64,000 nt of DNA from Devosia sp. Root413D1 (GTDB lineage Bacteria; Pseudomonadota; Alphaproteobacteria; Rhizobiales; Devosiaceae). The translations under genes and the position numbers were made by a program. The DNA lies in NCBI RefSeq assembly GCF_001425235.1, contig NZ_LMEA01000007.1, positions 268,401 to 332,400 on the forward strand, written 5' to 3'. The first letter of the stretch is position 1, and each line of letters starts with the position of its first letter. Below, piece by piece: positions 25,214-33,781 of the stretch. The notes below the pieces were generated by a model. It searched no databases, was not told the origin of the DNA, and saw nothing but the letters and a program-made list of their open reading frames with translations.

Positions 25214-28200
25214 TCAGCCGAGGCGGCCGCTGGCATGGGCCAGCATGGTGTAGACGCGGCCGCGATCGCTGAGCAGGTACTCGCGGGTTTCGCCGGCCGG
25301 GTTTGACCCGGTGGCGGCACGCTTTAGCAACTGCTCGAACTCGGCCATGTAAGTAGCTGACGTCTTGGCGAAATCGCTGTCACGCTGGATGCGCTTGCGC
25401 ACTTCGTCATAGGTCGCCTGGCCGCCCAGCGTGTAGATGCGGCGCGAGAACACATTCTGCTCGCCGGCCTGATAGCGCTGCCATGCATCGGCCAGCGCCG
25501 AGGGTTCCATCGCCTTGGCGATCTCCTCGGTCAGGGTCGAGAGGTTCTGCGGTGCAGCGGCGGGAACCGGAGCCGGAGCCGCGGGGGCCGGGGCCGGGGC
25601 CGGGGCGGCCGCGGCAGCCGACGGACCCGATGCATTGCGCAGCACGTCACGCAGCCAGCCGCCACCTTCTTCGGTCTTGGGGGCAGCCGCAGCGGGCTTG
25701 GCCTCGGCAACCGGCTGCGGGCGCGGCGCGGCGACCACCGGGGCCGAAACCTCCGGCATCGCCGTGTAGCGCTGTTGCGCGCGGGCCGGCTCGGCCTTCG
25801 GCGGCTCGGCGGCGCGCACCGGCTCCGGACGGACCGGTTCCGGACGCGGCTCGGGCCGCGACGGGGCTTCGTCGCGTGCCGGACGGCTCGGCGACGGGCG
25901 ACGCTCGTTGAGGTCGTGAGTTGCCGGCTGGGCGCGGACGATGGCGTTGAGCTCGGCCAGGGCCTCGATCTGCTCGGCCACGACACGACGCATCGCGGCA
26001 GCGCTGGACTTGGTCTCTTCCGGCAGTTCCATCACGCCACGCGCCAGTTCCGAGCGGGTGTTCTCGAGTTCCGAGCCCACTTCTTTGGCGGTGGCGCGCA
26101 TCGCGGTCGCCGTCTCGTTGAAGCGCTGTGTCGCGGCCTCGAGCGCCTGCTGCATCTCGAGGATCATCGTTGCCTGGGTCTGGCGCAGGGCATCGGCGGC
26201 GCGCTGGCTTTCATTCGCCGCCGTGTCGGTGAACGAGCCGAGCTGGGTCGCGACGCGGTGCGAAGTGCCGTCCAGCGCTTCCTCGAGCAGGTTGGTGCTC
26301 TTGCTGAGCACCGACTGCATCTCGGACGTGGCGCTGGCGAGGGCGCTCTGCACCTTGTCGGTGGTGCCGGTGAGGGCCTGCTCCAGCTGACCGGTGGTCT
26401 CGCCCAGGGCGGTCTGTACGCGCTCGGCCGTGCTGCTCATCACCGATTCGAGCTGGCTGGTGGTCTCACCCAGCGCGTTGTGCACCTTCTCGGCGGTGCT
26501 ATTCATCACCGACTCGAGCTGGCTGGTGGTGTTGCCCAAGGCGTTCTGCACCTTCTCGGCCGTGCTGGTGAGCACGGATTCGAGCTGGCCGGTGGTTTCG
26601 CCCAGGGCGGCCTGCACGGTCTCGGCGGTGCTGGTCAGCACGCTGTGCAGCTGGCCGGTGGTGTCGGCGAGAGCTGCGTTGATGGTGCCCGAGGTCGCTT
26701 CCAGCGTCTCGGCGACGCCGGACGTGGTCGAGGCCAGGAGCTGCTCCATCGACTCGCGGGCGGCGACCAGGCGCTGCTCGGTCTCTTCGACGGTGTCGGA
26801 GATCGAGTGGGCGAAGCCGCGCATGCGGGTGTCGATCTCGTCGGCGCGGGCGGTGAAGGCCTGCGCAAGCTCGTCCATAGCCGAGCGACGCTCGTCGAGG
26901 TTGGCAAGGGTCAGAGTGCCCGAAGCCGAGAGGTTGTGCGCCGCGCTGTCGAGGCTCTTGGCCTCGGCGTCGAGGTTGCCGAGCATCGAGCCGAACTCGT
27001 TGACCATCGAGGCGATCGAGGCCTGCAGGGCGCCCACATGCTCGGTGACGAGGCGCCCGGCTTCTTCGGTTGAGCCGATCGCCTCGCGCACCGTGGTCGA
27101 GTAGGTGGCGGTCTGCTGGGCCACCGAGTTCTCGAGGTTGGCGAGGTTCGCCGTCGAGGCGTCGAGCACCTTCTGCAGCAGCATGTTGGAGTCGTTGAGC
27201 TTGCCTAGCGCCGTCGTCACATCGGTGAGGATGCGCGAGGTCGACTGGTTCATCAGGTCTTCGGCCTGCGAGGCGTTGGTGATCAGCGCCTGCGCCAGCA
27301 CGTTGCCGTGGTTCTGCAGGCTCATCTCGAGCTGCGCCGAGCTGTCGGAGACGAGGGCCGAGAAGGCGTCGGTCTTTTCCGACACCACCCGGTTGATCTC
27401 GGCAACCTTGCCGCCGATGGCGTCGGCAGCGGCCACTGCCTTGATCGAGATCAGTTCGTCGATATTGCTCGACGCCTGCTGGAACTGGGCGAGGGCGCGG
27501 CCCACCGCTACGTCCATGCGGTCGGCGGTCGTGGTGACGTCGTCGGCGATGCCCTGCGTCGCCGAAACAATGCGGCGGGAGATGGTCTCCTCGATACGAT
27601 CGGCGCCGGCCTCGAGGTCGGTCATCGATTGCACCAGGGCGGTGTTGATCGCGGTGTTGAGCGAGGCCAGCCGCTCGGCCGTGATGTCGGCGCGGGCGGT
27701 GATCGCCTCGGGCAGGGTGCCCAGGCGCTGGTCCACCATGTCGGTGATGGCCTTGCGGGCCGAGTTGACGCCGGTCTCGATGATGTCGGCGGCCTTGCGG
27801 GCGCTCTCGCCCACCGTGCTGGCCGCACCTTCGATGCGGGCATTCACGCCGGCTTCGGCGTCGGCCATGCGGAGGATCGCGCTGTCGATGCCGCGGCCAA
27901 GGCCTTCGCTGACTTCCGAGACCTTGGTTTCGATCAGCGTCGAGACGGCGCCGGCGCGTTCCGACATCACCTCGGTGACGTTGCGCAGGCTCGCATCGAT
28001 CCGGTCGCGGGCCGTGGTGCCCTGCGCGTCGATGGTGCGGGCCAGCTCGCTGGTGCGCTCGCCGATCGCCGCGGCGATGCCGACGGTGTGGCTGCCGAGC
28101 GTTTCGGCCAGCTGCTGGGTGCGGGTGTTGAGCGCCTCGGCAAGCTCCGCCGAACGGGTCGACACCGTCGACGCCAGCGCCTGGGTGCGCTGGTCGAGGC

Positions 28201-30523
28201 TGTCGCCGATCTGGCTGGCGTGCTGCTGCAGCGTCCTGTCGATGGCCTGGCTGCGGCGGTCGAGACTGTCGCCGATCTGGGTCGCGTGCTGCAGCAAAGT
28301 TGTGTCGAGCGCGGCAGTCCGCTGGTCGAGGCTGTCACCGAGCTGCTGAGCGTGCTGCAGCATGGCGGCGTCGAGTGTCGAGGTCCGCTGGTCGAGGCTG
28401 TCGCCGATCTGCTGCGCATGCTGCTGAAGCGCCAGGTCGATGGCCTGGGTGCGGGTGGCGACCGACTGGTCGAGCGCCTGCGTGCGGCTGGCCACGGCCT
28501 GGTCGAGCTCCTTGGCGCGGCCGGTCAGCACGTTATCGAACTGTTCGACGCGCGAACCGAGCGCCAGGTCGATCGCCTGGGCGTGGGTGATGATGTTGGT
28601 GTCCATGGCGCGGGCATGCCCGGCAATGGTCACGTCGAACGCCTTGACGTGCTCGTCGAGCGCCGCGCTCAGCTCGCCATGGCGGCTGCTCAGCGTCTCG
28701 CCCAGGAGCTGGGTGCGGCTATCCAGCGCGTCGGCGATGATCTGCGTATGGCCTTCGAGCGAGTCCGAGATTTCCTGCGACCGGTTGGCGATCGCTTCGG
28801 TGATCTGCTTGGTGCGCTGGCCGAGCGTTTCGGTCATTTCGCGGGTGCGCTGCGAGACGATCTCGTTGAAGTGCTCGGACTTCTCGTCGAGCGCCATCTC
28901 CAACACGTTGGCGCGTGCGGCAAAGCTCGCATTGTTCTTGTCGAGCGCCGCGATCAGCTTGTCGCCCTTGTCGCCGATGACGCCATCGAGGCTGGCGAGG
29001 CGGTTGTCGATGACCACCGCGATCTCGTCGAGGCGGGCGTCGAACTGCGCGAGGTTCTGCGAACCGGCGCCGGTCAGGGTGACGCGAGCCCGTTCGGTGG
29101 TGTCGTCGAGGGCGCCCGAGAGCTCGATCATCGCCGACTGCAGGCGCGATTCCATCGAGTTGACCTGGATCTGCACCTGCTCGTCGAGCTGATGCGACAG
29201 GCCGGACAGCAGTTGCTCGGCTTCACGGGCGCGGCCGGTGATATCGGACGCGATGCGGGTGCCGATCATATCGAGGGCGCTCGACACTTCATGGCCGCGG
29301 TCGCGCAACTGGTCGAGCAGGGTAATGCCGCCCTGGCTCAGGAGCTTGGCCAGCGACGAGGTGCGGTTGTCGATGGCGTCCGAGAGGGTCACGGCACGGC
29401 TGTCGAGCGCTTCGGTCAGCGACTGCATGCGGCCGTCGATCACCGCGCTCAGTTCCTGCGTGCGGTTTTCGAAGGCGCCCGAGATAGTGCCGGCGCGGTC
29501 TTCTAGCGTGATGTTGAGGCGCGAGGCGCTGTCGTCGAGGGCGACCAGCAGGTGGCTGGTGCGCTGGTCGATCAGCGACACAAAGCTCTCGGTGCGCTCG
29601 CCGAACGCGCCGTTCAGCGAGTTACCGGCAGTTTCGAGCGCCTTGGTCAGGTTGCCACCAGATTCGACGATGGTGCCGGCGATGCGCTGCGAAATCATGT
29701 CGAGGTCGAACACCAGGCCGGTATGGCTTTCGGTGATCGCTTCGCGCACGCGTTCGGTATTGGTGATGACAGCTTCGCGCTGGCTGGCCAGTTCCTGGAT
29801 CAGCGCGCGCATACGGGATTCATTGTCGGAATAGGTACGCTCGAGCGCCGTGACCTCGTTGTGGATCATCACTTCGAGCTCGCCGGCGCGCGACAGGGCG
29901 CGCTCGAGGCCATCGCCCAGCGCGTTCACTTCGCGGCGCACGGCCTGACCGACCGAGGCGACCTTCTCCGATGCGGTGGTCTCCGGCTCGGCGAGGCGGA
30001 TCGCCGCCTGCGTCACCGCGGCGGCGGCGTTGCGCAGGTCCTGCGCCCGGCGGATCAGCGTCGCGATGGCGAAGATGCCGATCACCGGCACGATGGCGAG
30101 CGCCAACAGGCCGATGAAATCGTTCGAACCCCAGAAGGAGGCATTGCCCATGTCGGCGCCGTTGCGGATCATCGCCACCAGCGCGATCGCCACCACCCAG
30201 CCGAGCGCCACCAGCCCGGCCACCATGGTCGGCGCGCCGGACGATTTCGACTGCAGGCCGTAGAGAATCTTGGAAGAGGGGAAGCGGTCGTCGTTGGCGA
30301 CCGAACCGGTCTGCGCCGCGAACTTGTCGGCGGTGCGCTGACGTTCCGAGCGCGGCGAGTTATCGCGCGGCGGCAGCTTGGGCGCTGCCTTTTCGGCCGG
30401 TGGCTCTTCCGCTGCTGCGGGCTGGTCAAGGTTGGCGAAAACCGAGTCCTTGAGCGCGTCCTCGACTGCCGAGAATGCCAGAGTTGCAGGATCGTTCTGG
30501 GGTGTTGCGGTCTTTTTGGCCAT
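25214..30523 (-). CDS. Giant membrane-anchored helical repeat protein, GPR (growth pole ring)-like
   Basis: A 1769-residue protein. Seen: a soluble acidic and Pro/Ala-rich N-terminus (1-95), two membrane helices (about 100-118 and 136-157), about 1300 residues of continuous amphipathic helix with 22-residue apolipoprotein-like repeats (for example around QHAxQIGDSLDQRT), an Ala/Pro linker rich in Pro-Ala pairs (about 1560-1660), and a globular C-terminus (EEIAKAMEPSALADAW onward). This architecture matches the Agrobacterium growth-pole-ring protein, which organises polar cell-wall growth in Hyphomicrobiales. A CtrA-type site lies upstream, suggesting cell-cycle control. The family link is by architecture and is not proven by search. 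Confidence 0.75.
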   Translation of the reverse strand: MAKKTATPQNDPATLAFSAVEDALKDSVFANLDQPAAAEEPPAEKAAPKLPPRDNSPRSERQRTADKFAAQTGSVANDDRFPSSKILYGLQSKSSGAPTMVAGLVALGWVVAIALVAMIRNGADMGNASFWGSNDFIGLLALAIVPVIGIFAIATLIRRAQDLRNAAAAVTQAAIRLAEPETTASEKVASVGQAVRREVNALGDGLERALSRAGELEVMIHNEVTALERTYSDNESRMRALIQELASQREAVITNTERVREAITESHTGLVFDLDMISQRIAGTIVESGGNLTKALETAGNSLNGAFGERTESFVSLIDQRTSHLLVALDDSASRLNITLEDRAGTISGAFENRTQELSAVIDGRMQSLTEALDSRAVTLSDAIDNRTSSLAKLLSQGGITLLDQLRDRGHEVSSALDMIGTRIASDITGRAREAEQLLSGLSHQLDEQVQIQVNSMESRLQSAMIELSGALDDTTERARVTLTGAGSQNLAQFDARLDEIAVVIDNRLASLDGVIGDKGDKLIAALDKNNASFAARANVLEMALDEKSEHFNEIVSQRTREMTETLGQRTKQITEAIANRSQEISDSLEGHTQIIADALDSRTQLLGETLSSRHGELSAALDEHVKAFDVTIAGHARAMDTNIITHAQAIDLALGSRVEQFDNVLTGRAKELDQAVASRTQALDQSVATRTQAIDLALQQHAQQIGDSLDQRTSTLDAAMLQHAQQLGDSLDQRTAALDTTLLQHATQIGDSLDRRSQAIDRTLQQHASQIGDSLDQRTQALASTVSTRSAELAEALNTRTQQLAETLGSHTVGIAAAIGERTSELARTIDAQGTTARDRIDASLRNVTEVMSERAGAVSTLIETKVSEVSEGLGRGIDSAILRMADAEAGVNARIEGAASTVGESARKAADIIETGVNSARKAITDMVDQRLGTLPEAITARADITAERLASLNTAINTALVQSMTDLEAGADRIEETISRRIVSATQGIADDVTTTADRMDVAVGRALAQFQQASSNIDELISIKAVAAADAIGGKVAEINRVVSEKTDAFSALVSDSSAQLEMSLQNHGNVLAQALITNASQAEDLMNQSTSRILTDVTTALGKLNDSNMLLQKVLDASTANLANLENSVAQQTATYSTTVREAIGSTEEAGRLVTEHVGALQASIASMVNEFGSMLGNLDAEAKSLDSAAHNLSASGTLTLANLDERRSAMDELAQAFTARADEIDTRMRGFAHSISDTVEETEQRLVAARESMEQLLASTTSGVAETLEATSGTINAALADTTGQLHSVLTSTAETVQAALGETTGQLESVLTSTAEKVQNALGNTTSQLESVMNSTAEKVHNALGETTSQLESVMSSTAERVQTALGETTGQLEQALTGTTDKVQSALASATSEMQSVLSKSTNLLEEALDGTSHRVATQLGSFTDTAANESQRAADALRQTQATMILEMQQALEAATQRFNETATAMRATAKEVGSELENTRSELARGVMELPEETKSSAAAMRRVVAEQIEALAELNAIVRAQPATHDLNERRPSPSRPARDEAPSRPEPRPEPVRPEPVRAAEPPKAEPARAQQRYTAMPEVSAPVVAAPRPQPVAEAKPAAAAPKTEEGGGWLRDVLRNASGPSAAAAAPAPAPAPAAPAPVPAAAPQNLSTLTEEIAKAMEPSALADAWQRYQAGEQNVFSRRIYTLGGQATYDEVRKRIQRDSDFAKTSATYMAEFEQLLKRAATGSNPAGETREYLLSDRGRVYTMLAHASGRLG
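26370..26700 (-). repeat. 66-bp tandem repeat block in the GPR-like gene (C-terminal set)
   Basis: About five units of 22 codons, each built on ETTxQLExVxxSTAEKVxxAL. The DNA units are highly alike, with 66-bp periodicity, showing recent unit duplication or selection for uniform helix pitch (22 residues equals two 11-residue turns). Confidence 0.75.
28170..28450 (-). repeat. 66-bp tandem repeat block in the GPR-like gene (central set)
   Basis: About four units of 22 codons of the type QHAxQIGDSLDQRTxxLDxx. A different consensus from the 26370 block but the same 22-residue period. Confidence 0.75.
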
Positions 30524-30861
30524 AACTCTTTACAACTCTCGCATCGGCACTTGGCGGTCGATCAGAGCCTGCATTGGACCACCCCGGGGGTTCCGGTTAG
30601 TCGTCCAAATTGGGTAAAATGCGATTCAAATGCCCCGCAATCTGCCCTATGCCCCACGCCGCCGCACGCTAGGTGGACCTCAAACATACATACAATTTGA
30701 GGCAAACCGAGCGCATTCTTAATGGAAGGTTAATTTCGGGTCGGAATGCGGCCGGTTAAGGGCATCGGTAAGATTGTACCCATTCGTTTTGGCTGCCCTT
30801 CACCCGGTCTCGCTAGCTTCCTGCCATAGCCCAGGTCCGGGCGGTAGGAAGGGTTGCGGGG
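30524..30861. promoter_or_regulatory. Divergent GPR-like/Hpt control region with a CtrA-type site
   Basis: A 338-bp gap with no gene. It holds a perfect TTAA-N7-TTAA (30719-30733), the full CtrA recognition pattern, and a 7-bp dyad CCTCAAA / TTTGAGG (30678-30702). A further TTAA half-site follows at about 30755. The stretch from 30661 to 30790 is visibly more AT-rich than its surroundings. CtrA control is inference from the motif. Confidence 0.55.
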
Positions 30862-31251
30862 ATGGTTAGGAATATTGCAGTCGAAGCCGGGGCAGGGTCA
30901 GCCTCCCGGGACCTTTCCCATGCTCCCATCGACATGGATCACCTCGATCAGCAGTCGCTCGGCGATCCGGGGCTGCGCGATGAAGTGCTCCGGCTCTATG
31001 CCCAGATGTCGGGCGTCTATCTCACGCGCATCGAGGAAAGCACCTCGATCCCGCTGCTGCTTGAGCACCTGCATACGCTGAAAAGCGCTGCCGCCGGCAT
31101 TGGCGCCTGGGGTGTCCGCGATCTCGCCAGGCGCGCCGAAGATGCGCTGCGGGCCGGCGAGCCGGTCAATCCCGAGCATATCCAGGACATTGCCGCGGCC
31201 GTCGCCGACTGCCAGGCCTTCATCACCGAACTGCTCAGCGCCGAAGAGTGA
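30862..31251 (+). CDS. Histidine phosphotransfer (Hpt) domain protein
   Basis: A 129-residue single-domain Hpt protein that passes phosphate between receiver domains in phosphorelays. Seen: an N-terminal leader of about 22 residues, then a helical bundle with the motif LHTLKSAAAGIGA, in which His71 is the expected phospho-acceptor followed by the conserved K-S/G pattern. It lies divergent from the GPR-like gene with the CtrA-type site between them. It is too short to be ChpT (which has a second lobe). The partner kinases and regulators are not encoded here. Alternative: an orphan Hpt for another cell-cycle relay. Confidence 0.87.
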   Translation: MVRNIAVEAGAGSASRDLSHAPIDMDHLDQQSLGDPGLRDEVLRLYAQMSGVYLTRIEESTSIPLLLEHLHTLKSAAAGIGAWGVRDLARRAEDALRAGEPVNPEHIQDIAAAVADCQAFITELLSAEE

Positions 31252-31264
31252 GCGCGTCGCATGA

Positions 31265-31660
<396 letters not shown>

Positions 31661-31714
31661 CAGCGGCTTTGACTTGGCCGCAGGGTCGGTTCACCCTGCC
31701 GGGCGGTGCTAGGC

Positions 31715-31867
31715 ATGGAGGTCGATCGCGCTTTGGCGGGCGAGGTGGTGAACATCATCGACGGCAAGTGCGTGGTACGCCTGCTGCCGGAGGCTTCGTC
31801 TACAGACTCAGCGGCTTTGGTGGCACGCGACACTTCGTTGCCAGATCCCACTAGCAAATGCGCATAG
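31715..31867 (+). CDS. Possible 50-residue small protein
   Basis: An ATG-initiated frame in the 417-bp gap between the ferredoxin and cysG. The product begins with an EVVNIIDGKCVVRLLPE stretch that looks like a folded beta-alpha segment, then a Ser/Thr/Asp-rich tail. The gap 31661-32077 otherwise shows only an AT-rich dyad near its end. No clear ribosome binding site and no known family; the early codons use GC at third position like real genes here. Low confidence. Confidence 0.3.
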   Translation: MEVDRALAGEVVNIIDGKCVVRLLPEASSTDSAALVARDTSLPDPTSKCA

Positions 31868-32005
31868 CCCCTTTGACCGGAAGCCCCGCCTGAGCCCGTT
31901 GCGCTGTCACCATTCCACCATCAGGGCGGTGCATGGATTCATTTCGCGGCTGGGGCGGCGTCGCCTCAACGCAATTCTAATCCATACCTGCTACGGGAAA
32001 CATTA

Positions 32006-32028
32006 AAGCTATTGAATTTCAATAGCTT
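32006..32028. promoter_or_regulatory. Perfect dyad upstream of cysG (candidate operator)
   Basis: 11-bp arms AAGCTATTGAA and TTCAATAGCTT around a single T, 49 nt before the cysG ATG and in an AT-rich stretch that also looks like a promoter. Its symmetry and position suit a dimeric repressor or activator of the sulfate-assimilation operon; the regulator is not identified. Confidence 0.55.
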
Positions 32029-32077
32029 GTTCCAAAGTCTCGAAGTCAGTATGTATCCGGCTTCGGAAAGGCCGTGA

Positions 32078-33469
32078 ATGGGTGAACTCAACACATTCCC
32101 CGTCAGCTACAAAGTCCAGGGTCAGCGCATCGTCATCATCGGCGGTGGAGAAGAAGCCCTCAACAAAGCCCGATTGGTTACTAAGACGACTGCTTTGGTC
32201 GTCATTATCTCCCGGAACATCGAAGCCGATTTCTCCCAACTGCCGGTCACCGTGCTGGCGCGTCCGTTCGAGGATGCCGATCTCGTTGATGCGGCACTGG
32301 TTTTCGTTGCCGACCACGGCCCGGACGGCGATGCCGCCAAGCGTGCGGCGCGGGCCCGGCGTATTCCGCTGAACGTCGTCGATGTCCCCGAAGAGTGCGA
32401 TTTCTACACCCCGTCGATCATCGACCGGGCGCCGGTGACCATTGCGGTCGCCACCGAAGGCGATGCACCCGTGCTGGCCCGGCTGATCCGGGCGCGGATC
32501 GAAGCGGCGCTGTCGCCGAACCTTGGCGCCCTGGCCAAGCTGGCCGGTTCGATGCGCGACAAGGTTGCGGCGCTGCTGCCGGGCACGCGCGCCCGCCGTT
32601 ACTACGAAGAGCTGGTCACCTCTCCCGAGGTAGAAGTGGCGCTGCTGCGCGGGCAAGGTGACGCGAAGGCCGAAAGCCTCCTGGTCCAGCATGGTGCAGA
32701 GGGCGACAGCCCGGGCGTCGTCTGGCTGATCGGCGCCGGTCCCGGCGCCGAGGATCTGCTGACCCTGCGCGCCCAGCGCCTGCTGCAGGAAGCCGACGTG
32801 ATCGTTCACGATCACCTGGTCCCCGCGGCTGCCGTCGAGATGGGGCGGCGCGATGCCGAACGCATCCTCGTGGGCAAGCAGAAGGGCCATCACTCCTTCA
32901 CCCAGGCCGAGATCAACGCGCTGATCGTGCGGCTGGGCAAAGCCGGCAAGCGCGTGGCCCGCCTCAAGGGCGGCGACCCGATGGTGTTCGGCCGCGCCGG
33001 CGAAGAGATCGATGCGCTGAAGGCCGCGGGCATCGCCTACCACATCGTGCCCGGCGTCACTTCGGCGCTGGCGGCAGCCGCCGATACGGCGACCCCGGTG
33101 ACGCTGCGCAAGATTTCGACCGGCTTCGTACTCGCCACGGCGCATGGCGCCGAGTCCGAGGAACTGAAGCACTGGGCGGCGCTGGCCTCGACCGGGCTGA
33201 CCTTGGCGCTCTACATGGGAAAGTCCGTCGCCGGGCCGACAGCCCAGCGGCTGATCGCCGAAGGCGCCGCGGCGACCATCCCGGTCGGCGTGGTGGTCAG
33301 GGCAGGGCGCAAGGACCGCGTGCTCTATCGCGGCACGCTTGGCACACTCGCCTCGGGCACGATCGAGCTCGAGGACGGGCCGGCAATCATTTTCGTGGGC
33401 GAAGCGATCGCTCATGGCGACTGGAGCGAGGCAATCGAACTCGCCAGCTCCGAATTCAAGGTGGCTTAA
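32078..33469 (+). CDS. cysG: Siroheme synthase (CysG, bifunctional)
   Basis: A 463-residue fusion. The N-terminal part (1-150, with VIIGGGEEALNKARLV NAD-binding site) is precorrin-2 dehydrogenase/sirohydrochlorin ferrochelatase; the C-terminal part (from about 213, WLIGAGPGAEDLLTLRA, and LKGGDPMVFGRAGEE, VPGVTSA) is uroporphyrinogen-III C-methyltransferase. Together they make siroheme, the cofactor of the sulfite reductase encoded downstream. It is the first gene of the sulfur operon and its stop (33467-33469) abuts the next GTG start, so the set is translated in tight series. The ATG at 32078 has GGAAAGG nearby. Confidence 0.96.
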   Translation: MGELNTFPVSYKVQGQRIVIIGGGEEALNKARLVTKTTALVVIISRNIEADFSQLPVTVLARPFEDADLVDAALVFVADHGPDGDAAKRAARARRIPLNVVDVPEECDFYTPSIIDRAPVTIAVATEGDAPVLARLIRARIEAALSPNLGALAKLAGSMRDKVAALLPGTRARRYYEELVTSPEVEVALLRGQGDAKAESLLVQHGAEGDSPGVVWLIGAGPGAEDLLTLRAQRLLQEADVIVHDHLVPAAAVEMGRRDAERILVGKQKGHHSFTQAEINALIVRLGKAGKRVARLKGGDPMVFGRAGEEIDALKAAGIAYHIVPGVTSALAAAADTATPVTLRKISTGFVLATAHGAESEELKHWAALASTGLTLALYMGKSVAGPTAQRLIAEGAAATIPVGVVVRAGRKDRVLYRGTLGTLASGTIELEDGPAIIFVGEAIAHGDWSEAIELASSEFKVA

Positions 33470-33781
33470 GTGAGCATGGAAATCCTCACCGGCAATGAGC
33501 TGATGAGCGGGGCGACGGTCTATCTCGATCGCGCCGGCAAATGGGTTGAAGAGCTGCAGGAGGCTCGCGTCTTCCTCAAGGAAGAGGCGGAGGCCAAGGA
33601 AGCCGCGCTGGCCGCAACCAAGAAGACGCTGCGCGTCGTCAGTCTCGAGGTCGAGACCGTGACGCTGCGCGACGGGGTGATCCACCCCGACCGTATCCGC
33701 GAACGCATCCGCGCGGAGGGCCCGACCGCCCCGCGCTTCGAGCGCCAGCATCTCGACGAGGATGGCCATGTATCGATATGA
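33470..33781 (+). CDS. DUF2849 protein of the sulfur operon
   Basis: A 103-residue protein, mostly beta then charged helix. It matches the DUF2849 proteins that occur between cysG and cysI in alphaproteobacteria. Seen: EILTGNELMSGATVYLD at the start, and the ending DEDGHVSI. Its role is not known; its constant location suggests help for siroheme insertion or sulfite-reductase assembly (inference). The start is GTG 33470 directly after the cysG stop, with ATG 33476 as the alternative. It overlaps cysI by 14 nt. Confidence 0.82.
   Translation: MSMEILTGNELMSGATVYLDRAGKWVEELQEARVFLKEEAEAKEAALAATKKTLRVVSLEVETVTLRDGVIHPDRIRERIRAEGPTAPRFERQHLDEDGHVSI

Noticed and set aside
26370-28450. CRISPR-like array
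   Set aside because: The repeats are in-frame 66-bp coding units without unique spacers.
27308-29506. 732-codon plus-strand open frame across the GPR-like gene
   Set aside because: Antisense shadow of the 22-residue repeat gene; no domain or ribosome binding site.
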